Source: Pseudomonas sp. JUb42 (GTDB taxonomy: Bacteria > Pseudomonadota > Gammaproteobacteria > Pseudomonadales > Pseudomonadaceae). Taken from it: a DNA stretch of 64,000 bases. Under the pieces are notes generated by a model. It had not been told where the DNA came from. It worked only from the letters and a program-made list of their open reading frames with translations, and made no database searches. The DNA lies in NCBI RefSeq assembly GCF_024807945.1, contig NZ_JANUFD010000008.1, positions 1 through 64,000 on the forward strand. Reading direction: 5' to 3'. Positions 25,590-33,728 of this stretch are shown here, piece by piece (within the stretch, counting starts at the first letter, position 1; the number at the start of each line of letters is the position of its first letter). The translations under genes were made by a program, and so were the position numbers.

Positions 25590-26129
25590 ATGGCACGACT
25601 GAAAGAGATTTACCGGAAGGAAATCGCTCCGAAGCTTAAGGAAGAACTTAAGCTGGCGAACGTGATGGAAGTTCCGCGCGTTACTAAAATCACCCTGAAC
25701 ATGGGTCTGGGCGAAGCGATCGGCGACAAAAAAGTCATCGAGCACGCTGTTGCTGACCTGGAAAAGATCACCGGTCAAAAAGTCGTTGTGACTTACGCTC
25801 GGAAATCCATCGCTGGCTTTAAAGTCCGTGAAGGTTGGCCGATCGGCGTCAAAGTGACTCTGCGCCGCGATCGTATGTACGAATTCCTGGATCGTCTGCT
25901 GTCGATCTCCCTGCCTCGGGTTCGCGACTTCCGCGGCCTGAATGCCAAGTCCTTCGATGGTCGTGGTAACTACAGCATGGGCGTTAAAGAGCAGATCATC
26001 TTCCCGGAAATCGACTACGACAAGATCGATGCTCTCCGCGGTCTGGACATTACCCTGACCACCACTGCCAAGAACGATGATGAAGGCCGCGCTCTGCTGC
26101 GTGCTTTCAAATTCCCGTTCCGCAACTGA
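25590..26129 (+). CDS. rplE: 50S ribosomal protein L5
   Basis: L5 binds 5S rRNA and forms the bridge to S13 in the 30S head. It is 179 residues, beginning MARLKEIYRKEIAPKL. It lies between rplX and rpsN. Confidence 0.97.
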   Translation: MARLKEIYRKEIAPKLKEELKLANVMEVPRVTKITLNMGLGEAIGDKKVIEHAVADLEKITGQKVVVTYARKSIAGFKVREGWPIGVKVTLRRDRMYEFLDRLLSISLPRVRDFRGLNAKSFDGRGNYSMGVKEQIIFPEIDYDKIDALRGLDITLTTTAKNDDEGRALLRAFKFPFRN

Positions 26130-26142
26130 TTGGAGTAGGAAA

Positions 26143-26448
26143 ATGGCCAAGAAGAGCATGAAGAACCGTGAGCTGAAGCGTCAGCTCACCGTTGCCAAGT
26201 ACGCCACTAAGCGTGCAGCGCTCAAAGCAATCATCGTTGATCTGAACGCAAGTCCAGAAGCACGTTGGGAAGCTACAGTAGCTCTGCAGAAGCAGCCACG
26301 TGACGCAAGCGCTTCGCGCATGCGTAACCGCTGCCGCATCACTGGTCGTCCGCACGGCGTTTACCGCAAGTTCGGCCTCGGCCGTAACAAGCTGCGTGAA
26401 GCTGCAATGCGTGGTGATGTACCAGGTTTGGTTAAAGCCAGCTGGTAA
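26143..26448 (+). CDS. rpsN: 30S ribosomal protein S14 (zinc-free form)
   Basis: S14 is a 30S head protein. It is 101 residues from MAKKSMKNRELKRQ; an upstream in-frame start inside rplE is rejected. Only one cysteine is present, so this is the long, zinc-independent form. A 214-bp spacer with a hairpin and a promoter-like element follows. Confidence 0.97.
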   Translation: MAKKSMKNRELKRQLTVAKYATKRAALKAIIVDLNASPEARWEATVALQKQPRDASASRMRNRCRITGRPHGVYRKFGLGRNKLREAAMRGDVPGLVKASW

Positions 26449-26512
26449 TGCGCGTTTCTCGCTAGATTTCGGCCGGCCGTCTCGACGGTTGGTCGGATTC
26501 GAGCCTGAATCT

Positions 26513-26540
26513 GAATCAAGCCCCTCATGGGGCTTGATTC
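26513..26540 (+). repeat. Perfect 12-bp hairpin in the rpsN-rpsH spacer
   Basis: GAATCAAGCCCC and GGGGCTTGATTC flank a TCAT loop. No T-run follows. The 3' arm includes the TTGATT -35 box of a promoter candidate, so stem and promoter overlap. Confidence 0.8.
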
Positions 26541-26562
26541 ATTTCTGGGGTAGGTCTAGAAT
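26534..26562 (+). promoter_or_regulatory. Candidate internal promoter upstream of rpsH
   Basis: TTGATT (26534-26539) and TAGAAT (26557-26562) are separated by 17 bp. The -10 and its context resemble the S10 operon promoter (GGTCTATAGAATTG there, GGTCTAGAATTG here). It would give extra transcription of rpsH and downstream genes. Confidence 0.6.
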
Positions 26563-26662
26563 TGCCGGCTCGCCTGAGCCCGTGTTTTTCATTTGCCCGG
26601 AATTTCTCGGCGATAAGCTGTAGCCGCAAGGCTAATTATTTTGTATTAGGAGCGTCTAGCCC

Positions 26663-27055
26663 ATGAGTATGCAGGACCCGTTAGCGGACATGCTAACTCG
26701 TATCCGTAATGCCCAGATGGCTGAAAAGCCCGTCGTAAGCATGCCATCTTCCACGTTGAAGGTAGCTGTAGCCAAAGTCCTGAAAGACGAAGGTTACATT
26801 GCGGGTTATCAGATCAGCAGCGAAGCAAAGCCTTCGTTGTCCATCGAGCTGAAGTACTTCGAAGGCCGTCCGGTCATCGAAGAAGTGAAGCGCGTCAGTC
26901 GTCCAGGCTTGCGTCAGTACAAGTCCGTCGATGAGTTGCCAAAAGTTCGTGGCGGCCTCGGTGTGTCTATCGTCTCCACCAACAAAGGTGTGATGACGGA
27001 TCGTGCTGCGCGCGCTGCCGGTGTCGGCGGCGAAGTGCTTTGCACAGTGTTCTAA
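26663..27055 (+). CDS. rpsH: 30S ribosomal protein S8
   Basis: S8 binds the central domain of 16S rRNA and is the spc-operon autoregulator in E. coli. It is 130 residues, beginning MSMQDPLADMLTRIRNAQ. It is preceded by an unusually long spacer and a good Shine-Dalgarno (TAGGAG). Confidence 0.97.
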   Translation: MSMQDPLADMLTRIRNAQMAEKPVVSMPSSTLKVAVAKVLKDEGYIAGYQISSEAKPSLSIELKYFEGRPVIEEVKRVSRPGLRQYKSVDELPKVRGGLGVSIVSTNKGVMTDRAARAAGVGGEVLCTVF

Positions 27056-27067
27056 GGGGGGATAAGC

Positions 27068-27601
27068 ATGTCACGCGTAGCTAAGAACCCCGTTAAGTTG
27101 CCATCCGGCGTCGAAGTCAAACTCGTCGGCCAGCAGCTTTCGGTGAAGGGTACCAAGGGTACTCTGGAACTGAACATCCATTCGTCCGTTGAGATCGTTG
27201 AAGAAGCCGGTGAGCTGCGTTTCGCTGCTCGCAATGGCGATCAACAAACTCGCGCAATGGCCGGCACCACTCGTGCACTGGTTAACAACATGGTCCAGGG
27301 CGTAAGCCAAGGCTTCGAGCGCAAGCTCCAGCTGGTCGGTGTTGGTTACAAAGCGCAAGCAAAAGGCACAGTGCTGAACCTGGCTCTTGGCTTCTCGCAC
27401 CCAGTGGATTACGAATTGCCGGAAGGCATCACCGCTGAGACTCCCAACCAGACCGATATCTTCATCCGGGGTATCGACAAGCAGTTGGTTGGTCAAGTGG
27501 CCGCTGAGATCCGCGACTTCCGCCGTCCTGAGCCGTACAAAGGCAAAGGTGTGCGTTACGCAGACGAAGTCGTCCGCCGTAAAGAAGCCAAGAAGAAGTA
27601 G
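27068..27601 (+). CDS. rplF: 50S ribosomal protein L6
   Basis: L6 lies near the factor-binding site. It is 177 residues, beginning MSRVAKNPVKLPSGVEV, with the C-terminal PEPYKGKGVRY motif. It lies 12 bp after rpsH. Confidence 0.97.
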   Translation: MSRVAKNPVKLPSGVEVKLVGQQLSVKGTKGTLELNIHSSVEIVEEAGELRFAARNGDQQTRAMAGTTRALVNNMVQGVSQGFERKLQLVGVGYKAQAKGTVLNLALGFSHPVDYELPEGITAETPNQTDIFIRGIDKQLVGQVAAEIRDFRRPEPYKGKGVRYADEVVRRKEAKKK

Positions 27602-27611
27602 GGCATAGCAA

Positions 27612-27962
27612 ATGACCGTCAAAAAAGTTACCCGACTGCGTCGCGCTCGCAAAGCACGCCTGAAAATGCACGAACTCGAAGTCGTGCGTCTCTGCGTGTA
27701 CCGCTCTTCGCAGCACATTTATGCCCAGGTCATTTCGGCCGACGGCAGCAAAGTCCTGGCGAGCGCCTCGACTTTGGACAAAGAACTGCGTGATGGTGCC
27801 ACTGGCAACATCGACGCGGCCACTAAGGTTGGCCAGCTGGTCGCTACACGTGCGAAAGCCGTGGGCGTCTCGCAAGTGGCTTTCGACCGCTCTGGCTTCA
27901 AGTATCACGGTCGCGTCAAGGCGCTGGCTGATGCTGCTCGTGAAGCTGGGCTGGAGTTCTAA
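27612..27962 (+). CDS. rplR: 50S ribosomal protein L18
   Basis: L18 binds 5S rRNA with L5 and L25. It is 116 residues with a basic N-terminal tail (VTRLRRARKARLK). rpsE follows 3 bp later. Confidence 0.97.
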   Translation: MTVKKVTRLRRARKARLKMHELEVVRLCVYRSSQHIYAQVISADGSKVLASASTLDKELRDGATGNIDAATKVGQLVATRAKAVGVSQVAFDRSGFKYHGRVKALADAAREAGLEF

Positions 27963-27965
27963 GTT

Positions 27966-28466
27966 ATGTCAAATAACGACCAAAAGCGCGACGAAGGCTA
28001 CATCGAGAAGCTGGTTCAAGTTAACCGCGTAGCCAAAACCGTTAAAGGCGGCCGTATCTTCACTTTCACCGCGTTGACCGTGGTGGGTGATGGTAAGGGT
28101 CGTGTAGGTTTCGGCCGCGGCAAGTCCCGCGAAGTGCCAGCTGCTATCCAGAAAGCGATGGAAGCTGCTCGTCGCAACATGATCCAGGTTGATCTGAACG
28201 GCACTACCCTGCAGTACGCAATGAAGTCCGCCCATGGCGCTTCGAAGGTGTACATGCAGCCTGCTTCTGAAGGTACCGGTATCATCGCTGGCGGCGCTAT
28301 GCGTGCTGTCCTCGAAGTTGCTGGCGTTCAGAACGTTCTGGCTAAGTGCTATGGCTCGACTAACCCAGTGAACGTGGTTTACGCCACTTTCAAGGGTTTG
28401 AAAGGCATGCAGTCTCCTGAATCCATTGCTGCCAAGCGTGGCAAGCGTGTTGAGGAGATCGTCTGA
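27966..28466 (+). CDS. rpsE: 30S ribosomal protein S5
   Basis: S5 takes part in decoding accuracy and mRNA unwinding. It is 166 residues. The N-terminal dsRNA-binding-like domain includes VNRVAKTVKGGRIFTF, the loop where spectinomycin-resistance changes occur, and it looks wild type. rpmD follows directly. Confidence 0.97.
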   Translation: MSNNDQKRDEGYIEKLVQVNRVAKTVKGGRIFTFTALTVVGDGKGRVGFGRGKSREVPAAIQKAMEAARRNMIQVDLNGTTLQYAMKSAHGASKVYMQPASEGTGIIAGGAMRAVLEVAGVQNVLAKCYGSTNPVNVVYATFKGLKGMQSPESIAAKRGKRVEEIV

Positions 28467-28468
28467 TC

Positions 28469-28645
28469 ATGGCTACCGTTAAAGTAACGCTGATCAAAAG
28501 CATGACCGGCCGTATCCCTAACCACAAACTGTGCGTTAAGGGTCTTGGTCTGCGTCGCATCGGTCACACTGTAGAAGTCCTGGATACTCCCGAGAATCGC
28601 GGGATGATCAACAAGGCTTACTACATGCTGCGTGTCGAGGGTTAA
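28469..28645 (+). CDS. rpmD: 50S ribosomal protein L30
   Basis: L30 is a small 23S-binding protein. It is 58 residues, MATVKVTLIKSMTGRIP to MLRVEG. It starts two bases after the rpsE stop and ends three bases before the rplO start, the normal spc order. Confidence 0.96.
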   Translation: MATVKVTLIKSMTGRIPNHKLCVKGLGLRRIGHTVEVLDTPENRGMINKAYYMLRVEG

Positions 28646-28648
28646 TCG

Positions 28649-29083
28649 ATGAAACTCAATGATCTGAGTCCAGCGCCGGGTTCCCGTCGCGAAAAGCATC
28701 GTCCGGGCCGTGGTATCGGTAGCGGTTTGGGTAAGACTGGTGGCCGTGGCCACAAAGGTCAGACCTCCCGCTCCGGTGGCACCATTGCTCCAGGCTTTGA
28801 AGGCGGTCAACAGCCGCTGCATCGCCGTCTGCCTAAGTTCGGTTTCGTTTCCCTGAAGGCCATGGATCGCGCAGAAGTGCGTTTGTCCGAGCTGTCTAAA
28901 GTGGAAGGCGACATCGTTACTGTGCAGTCCCTGAAAGATGCCAACGTGATCAACCAAAGCGTACAGCGTGTGAAAATCATGCTGTCCGGTGAAGTTACTC
29001 GCGCTGTCACTATCAAAGGTATCGGCGCCACCAAAGGTGCGCGTGCGGCTATCGAAGCAGCTGGCGGCAAGTTCGAGGAATAA
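28649..29083 (+). CDS. rplO: 50S ribosomal protein L15
   Basis: L15 is a late-assembly 50S protein. It is 144 residues with a Gly/Arg-rich N-terminus (RPGRGIGSGLGKTGGRGHKG). The stop codon touches the secY start. Confidence 0.97.
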   Translation: MKLNDLSPAPGSRREKHRPGRGIGSGLGKTGGRGHKGQTSRSGGTIAPGFEGGQQPLHRRLPKFGFVSLKAMDRAEVRLSELSKVEGDIVTVQSLKDANVINQSVQRVKIMLSGEVTRAVTIKGIGATKGARAAIEAAGGKFEE

Positions 29084-30412
29084 ATGGCTAAGCAAGGTGC
29101 TCTCTCAGCGCTCAGCAAAGGCGGGTTGTCCGAGCTCTGGGCTCGACTGCGTTTTCTGTTCCTGGCGATTATCGTCTACCGGATCGGCGCGCATATCCCA
29201 GTTCCAGGCATAAACCCGGACCGGCTGGCGGACCTGTTTCGACAGAATGAGGGGACCATTCTTAGCTTGTTCAACATGTTTTCCGGCGGCGCGCTGGAGC
29301 GGATGTCGATCTTTGCACTGGGGATCATGCCGTACATTTCGGCATCGATCATCATGCAGTTGATGACCGCTATCAGCCCGCAGCTGGAGCAGTTGAAGAA
29401 GGAAGGTGAGGCTGGCCGTCGCAAGATCAGCCAGTACACCCGCTATGGCACCGTTGCCCTGGCACTGGTTCAAGCCACCGGCATGTCCGTTGGCCTGGCC
29501 GGTCAGGGTGTCGCGTTTTCTGGTGGTCTCAGTTTCCACTTTGTAGCAGTCACCACCTTCGTGGCGGGCGCACTGTTCATGATGTGGCTGGGCGAGCAGA
29601 TTACCGAGCGCGGTGTCGGTAACGGTATCTCGATGTTGATTTTTTCGGGTATCGTCGCCGGTCTTCCGAGGGCAATTGGGCAGTCTTTCGAGTCTGCACG
29701 TCAGGGCGATATCAACATTTTCGCGTTGGTTGCCATCGGTTTGCTGGCAGTAGCGATCATCGGTTTCGTGGTGTTCATTGAGCGTGGTCAGCGGCGAATA
29801 GCCGTTCACTATGCCAAGCGTCAGCAGGGCCGCAAGGTCTTCGCTGCGCAGACCAGCCACTTGCCGCTGAAAGTGAACATGGCTGGGGTAATCCCGGCTA
29901 TTTTCGCAAGCAGCATCTTGCTGTTCCCGGCTTCGCTGGGTTCCTGGTTTGGTCAGTCTGAAGGTATGGGCTGGTTGCAGGACATCTCGCAGTCGATCGC
30001 TCCTGGTCAGCCGTTGAATATTCTGCTGTTTAGTGCAGGGATTATTTTCTTCTGCTTCTTCTATACGGCGTTGATGTTCAATCCGAAAGACGTAGCGGAA
30101 AACCTGAAGAAGTCCGGTGCCTTTATTCCGGGTATTCGTCCAGGCGAGCAGTCGGCGCGCTACATTGATGGCGTTCTGACTCGTTTGACCCTGTTCGGTG
30201 CTCTTTATATGACGGCCGTGTGCCTGTTGCCTCAGTTCCTTGTGGTTGCAGCAAACGTTCCGTTCTACCTTGGCGGGACCTCGTTGCTGATCGTGGTCGT
30301 GGTTGTGATGGACTTCATGTCCCAAGTACAATCGCACCTCGTTTCGCACCAGTACGAATCCCTGATGAAGAAAGCCAACCTGAAGGGCTACGGCAGCGGC
30401 ATGCTGCGCTGA
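29084..30412 (+). CDS. secY: Preprotein translocase subunit SecY
   Basis: SecY forms the protein-conducting channel of SecYEG in the inner membrane. The 442 residues contain ten hydrophobic segments and begin with a short cytosolic helix ([19 protein letters not shown]). The ATG abuts the rplO stop, so it belongs to the spc operon; rpmJ follows 28 bp later. Confidence 0.97.
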
Positions 30413-30440
30413 AGCACCCATAAGGTTCGAGGAGTTGGTG

Positions 30441-30557
30441 ATGAAAGTTCGTGCATCGGTTAAAAAACTGTGCCGCAACTGCAAAATTATTCGCCGCGAA
30501 GGTGTTGTTCGAGTAATTTGCAGCGCGGAACCACGTCACAAACAGCGCCAAGGCTGA
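30441..30557 (+). CDS. rpmJ: 50S ribosomal protein L36 (zinc-binding form)
   Basis: L36 is a 38-residue protein of the 50S subunit, too short for most ORF calls. It begins [19 protein letters not shown] and ends QRQG. C11, C14, C27 and H33 make the zinc ribbon, so this is the C+ form. A zinc-independent paralogue, if any, is not in this window. Confidence 0.95.
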
Positions 30558-30575
30558 TTGTGAGCTGTGCTTAAG

Positions 30576-30599
30576 CCCAGCAGCTAGTGCGCTGCTGGG
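30576..30599 (+). repeat. Hairpin between rpmJ and rpsM
   Basis: CCCAGCAGC and GCTGCTGGG form a perfect 9-bp stem with a 6-nt loop. It ends one base before the TTGATT box of the alpha-operon promoter candidate. Confidence 0.7.
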
Positions 30600-30628
30600 T
30601 TGATTATTTGTTACTACAGCGATATTAT
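30600..30628 (+). promoter_or_regulatory. Candidate promoter of the alpha operon (rpsM-rpsK-rpsD-rpoA-rplQ)
   Basis: TTGATT (30600-30605), 17 bp and TATTAT (30623-30628) match sigma-70 boxes at 4/6 and 5/6. The start would be about 50 nt upstream of rpsM. Confidence 0.65.
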
Positions 30629-30687
30629 CTCGCGCCCTATTTCTTGGCTTCCGGGGCGTAGGTAGCTGTCAATTGGAGTCCCACTGA

Positions 30688-31044
30688 ATGGCCCGTATTG
30701 CAGGCGTTAACATTCCAGATAACAAGCATACTGTTATCTCGCTGACCTACATTTATGGTGTTGGTCGCACAACTGCACACAAAATCTGTGCAGACACCGG
30801 GGTTAACCCGGCGGCAAAGATCAAAGATCTGAGCGACGAGCAGATTGAACAGCTGCGTGGCGAAGTGGCGAAGTTCACCACTGAAGGTGACCTGCGTCGC
30901 GAAATCAACATGAAAATCAAGCGCTTGATGGACCTGGGCTGCTACCGCGGTCTGCGTCATCGTCGTGGTCTGCCAGTACGCGGTCAGCGTACCAAGACCA
31001 ACGCGCGTACTCGCAAAGGTCCGCGTAAGCCGATCCGCAAGTAA
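30688..31044 (+). CDS. rpsM: 30S ribosomal protein S13
   Basis: S13 contacts P-site tRNA and bridges to L5. It is 118 residues with the C-terminal tail RTKTNARTRKGPRKPIRK. It is the first gene of the alpha group. In E. coli S4 represses at this leader; a short leader is present here but the pseudoknot was not confirmed. Confidence 0.97.
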   Translation: MARIAGVNIPDNKHTVISLTYIYGVGRTTAHKICADTGVNPAAKIKDLSDEQIEQLRGEVAKFTTEGDLRREINMKIKRLMDLGCYRGLRHRRGLPVRGQRTKTNARTRKGPRKPIRK

Positions 31045-31074
31045 TCGCACCAGCGCAACGACAGGAATTTAGTC

Positions 31075-31464
31075 ATGGCAAAACCTGCTGCTCGTCCTCG
31101 TAAAAAAGTTAAAAAGACGGTGGTTGATGGCATCGCCCACATCCACGCTTCTTTTAACAACACAATCGTCACCATCACCGATCGTCAAGGTAACGCGCTT
31201 TCTTGGGCTACCTCCGGCGGCTCGGGTTTCCGTGGTTCGCGCAAATCCACCCCGTTCGCTGCTCAAGTAGCCGCTGAACGTGCTGGCCAAGCTGCGCTGG
31301 AGTACGGCCTGAAGAACCTCGACGTTAACGTCAAGGGTCCAGGTCCAGGTCGTGAGTCTGCTGTCCGTGCTTTGAACGGCTGTGGCTATAAGATCGCCAG
31401 CATCACCGACGTGACGCCAATCCCGCACAACGGGTGCCGTCCGCCGAAGAAGCGCCGCGTGTAA
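31075..31464 (+). CDS. rpsK: 30S ribosomal protein S11
   Basis: S11 lines the E site with S7. It is 129 residues with the conserved SFNNTIVTITDRQGN motif and the C-terminal PHNGCRPPKKRRV. Confidence 0.97.
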   Translation: MAKPAARPRKKVKKTVVDGIAHIHASFNNTIVTITDRQGNALSWATSGGSGFRGSRKSTPFAAQVAAERAGQAALEYGLKNLDVNVKGPGPGRESAVRALNGCGYKIASITDVTPIPHNGCRPPKKRRV

Positions 31465-31482
31465 TCCAGGAGACTGTAAGAA

Positions 31483-32103
31483 ATGGCTCGTTACATTGGT
31501 CCAAAATGCAAATTGGCTCGTCGCGAAGGCACTGATCTCTTCCTGAAGAGCGGCGTCCGCGCACTTGAATCCAAGTGCAACATCGAAGCAGCTCCAGGTA
31601 TCCACGGCCAACGCCGCGGTCGCCAGTCCGATTACGGTACTCAGCTGCGTGAAAAACAAAAAGTTCGTCGTATCTACGGCGTCCTTGAACGTCAGTTCAG
31701 CGGCTACTACAAAGAAGCTGCCGGCAAGAAAGGCGCAACAGGTGAGAACCTGCTGCAACTTCTGGAATGCCGTCTGGACAACGTCGTCTATCGTATGGGC
31801 TTCGGCTCTACTCGTGCAGAATCCCGTCAATTGGTTTCGCACAAGTCGGTCAGCGTTAACGGCAAAACCGTTAACATTCCTTCGTACCAGGTTCGTGCTG
31901 GTGACGTGGTAGCTATCCGCGAGAAGGCTAAGAACCAACTGCGCATTGTCCAAGCTCTCGATCTGTGTGCCCAACGTGGCCGCGTAGAATGGGTAGAAGT
32001 AGACACTGAAAAGAAATCTGGCGTCTTCAAAAGCGTTCCAGCTCGCAGTGATCTGTCCGCCGACATCAACGAAAGCCTGATTGTCGAGCTCTACTCCAAG
32101 TAA
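31483..32103 (+). CDS. rpsD: 30S ribosomal protein S4
   Basis: S4 nucleates 30S assembly and regulates the alpha operon in E. coli. It is 206 residues, beginning MARYIGPKCKLARREGTDLF, with an S4 RNA-binding domain around residues 95-160 (VYRMGFGSTRAESRQLVSHK). Confidence 0.97.
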   Translation: MARYIGPKCKLARREGTDLFLKSGVRALESKCNIEAAPGIHGQRRGRQSDYGTQLREKQKVRRIYGVLERQFSGYYKEAAGKKGATGENLLQLLECRLDNVVYRMGFGSTRAESRQLVSHKSVSVNGKTVNIPSYQVRAGDVVAIREKAKNQLRIVQALDLCAQRGRVEWVEVDTEKKSGVFKSVPARSDLSADINESLIVELYSK

Positions 32104-32125
32104 GGGCTAGAAAATAGGTGCATCC

Positions 32126-33127
32126 ATGCAGATTTCGGTAAATGAGTTCCTGACACCCCGCCACATTGATGTGCAGGTTGTCAGTCCAACCCGCGCCAAG
32201 ATCACTCTCGAGCCTCTCGAGCGTGGTTTCGGCCATACCCTGGGCAACGCGCTGCGCCGCATCCTGTTGTCCTCCATGCCCGGCTGTGCAGTAGTCGAGG
32301 CCGAGATTGACGGTGTACTCCACGAGTACAGCGCCATCGAAGGTGTACAGGAAGATGTCATTGAAATCCTGTTGAACCTTAAAGGTCTGGCTATCAAGCT
32401 GCACGGTCGAGACGAAGTTACGCTGACCTTGTCTAAGAAGGGTTCGGGGGTGGTTACCGCTGCCGATATTCAGCTGGATCATGATGTCGAGATCGTTAAC
32501 CCCGATCACGTAATCGCTAACCTGGCGTCTAACGGCGCCCTGAACATGAAGCTCACCGTAGCTCGTGGTCGTGGTTATGAACCAGCAGACTCGCGTCAAA
32601 GCGATGAAGACGAAAGCCGCAGCATTGGTCGCTTGCAGCTGGATGCTTCGTTCAGCCCGGTTCGCCGTATCGCATACGTGGTGGAAAACGCCCGTGTCGA
32701 ACAGCGTACCAACCTGGACAAACTGGTTATTGATCTGGAAACCAACGGTACTCTGGATCCTGAAGAGGCTATCCGTCGTGCTGCAACCATCCTGCAACAG
32801 CAGTTGGCTGCATTCGTCGACCTCAAAGGTGACAGCGAGCCCGTTGTAATCGAACAGGAAGACGAGATCGATCCGATCCTGCTTCGTCCGGTTGACGATT
32901 TGGAACTGACCGTACGTTCGGCCAACTGCCTCAAGGCGGAGAACATTTACTACATCGGCGACCTGATTCAGCGCACCGAAGTAGAACTGTTGAAGACTCC
33001 GAACCTGGGCAAGAAATCCTTGACTGAGATCAAGGATGTCCTGGCCTCCCGTGGTCTGTCCCTCGGCATGCGCCTCGACAACTGGCCGCCGGCAAGTCTT
33101 AAGAAGGACGACAAGGCTACGGCCTGA
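32126..33127 (+). CDS. rpoA: DNA-directed RNA polymerase subunit alpha
   Basis: Alpha dimerises to scaffold RNA polymerase; its C-terminal domain contacts UP elements and activators. The 333 residues comprise the N-terminal assembly domain (1-230), a linker and the CTD from about 250 (DLELTVRSANCLKAENIYYI, then LGKKSLTEIKDVL). It lies in the alpha operon between rpsD and rplQ. Confidence 0.97.
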   Translation: MQISVNEFLTPRHIDVQVVSPTRAKITLEPLERGFGHTLGNALRRILLSSMPGCAVVEAEIDGVLHEYSAIEGVQEDVIEILLNLKGLAIKLHGRDEVTLTLSKKGSGVVTAADIQLDHDVEIVNPDHVIANLASNGALNMKLTVARGRGYEPADSRQSDEDESRSIGRLQLDASFSPVRRIAYVVENARVEQRTNLDKLVIDLETNGTLDPEEAIRRAATILQQQLAAFVDLKGDSEPVVIEQEDEIDPILLRPVDDLELTVRSANCLKAENIYYIGDLIQRTEVELLKTPNLGKKSLTEIKDVLASRGLSLGMRLDNWPPASLKKDDKATA

Positions 33128-33169
33128 TCGTCGTAATCACCGAACGTAGTGTTTGGTAAGGAATGAACC

Positions 33170-33556
33170 ATGCGTCATCGTAAAAGTGGTCGTCACCTGA
33201 GCCGGACTAGCTCCCACCGTAAGGCCATGTTCCAAAACATGGCGGTGTCGCTGTTCGAGCACGAGCTGATCAAAACTACATTGCCGAAAGCTAAAGAACT
33301 GCGTCGCGTTGCTGAGCCGCTGATCACTTTGGCAAAAACAGACAGCCTGGCTAATCGCCGTCTGGCTTTCGACCGTACTCGTTCGAAAGAAATCGTTGGT
33401 AAGCTGTTCAACGATCTGGGCAAGCGTTATGCAACCCGTGAGGGTGGCTACCTGCGCATCCTCAAGTGCGGTTTCCGCGCTGGCGACAACGCGCCTATGG
33501 CGTACGTCGAGCTGGTTGATCGTCCTGTCGGCGGTGAAGCTGTATCCGCTGAGTAA
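33170..33556 (+). CDS. rplQ: 50S ribosomal protein L17
   Basis: L17 lies near the tunnel exit. It is 128 residues, beginning MRHRKSGRHLSRTSSHRKAM. It is the last gene of the ribosomal block and is followed by a strong terminator. Confidence 0.97.
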   Translation: MRHRKSGRHLSRTSSHRKAMFQNMAVSLFEHELIKTTLPKAKELRRVAEPLITLAKTDSLANRRLAFDRTRSKEIVGKLFNDLGKRYATREGGYLRILKCGFRAGDNAPMAYVELVDRPVGGEAVSAE

Positions 33557-33573
33557 GACGTCAGTCTGATCAG

Positions 33574-33603
33574 AAAAAACCGGGCCTAGTGCCCGGTTTT
33601 TTT
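33574..33603 (+). terminator. Terminator after rplQ
   Basis: AAAAAACCGGGC and GCCCGGTTTTTT flank CTAGT. This strong Rho-independent terminator closes the ribosomal block. Confidence 0.95.
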
Positions 33604-33649
33604 ATGTCTGAAATTAAATAAAACTATCAGCTGTTAATAATTAATGAAT

Positions 33650-33678
33650 TTGATGGTGGGTCATGGCTCATTGATACT
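33650..33678 (+). promoter_or_regulatory. Candidate katA promoter
   Basis: TTGATG (33650-33655), 17 bp and GATACT (33673-33678) form a moderate sigma-70 match. AT-rich DNA with the palindrome TTAATAATTAA lies just upstream, where an OxyR site would be expected, but I could not align a convincing OxyR motif. Confidence 0.45.
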
Positions 33679-33728
33679 TCTCCTCAAGCCGTCTTAGCCG
33701 GGCCGCACAGGCCAACAGGAGATATCAC

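Noticed and set aside
33605..33728. OxyR site upstream of katA
   Set aside because: The region is AT-rich, but I could not align four properly spaced ATAG/CTAT-type elements.
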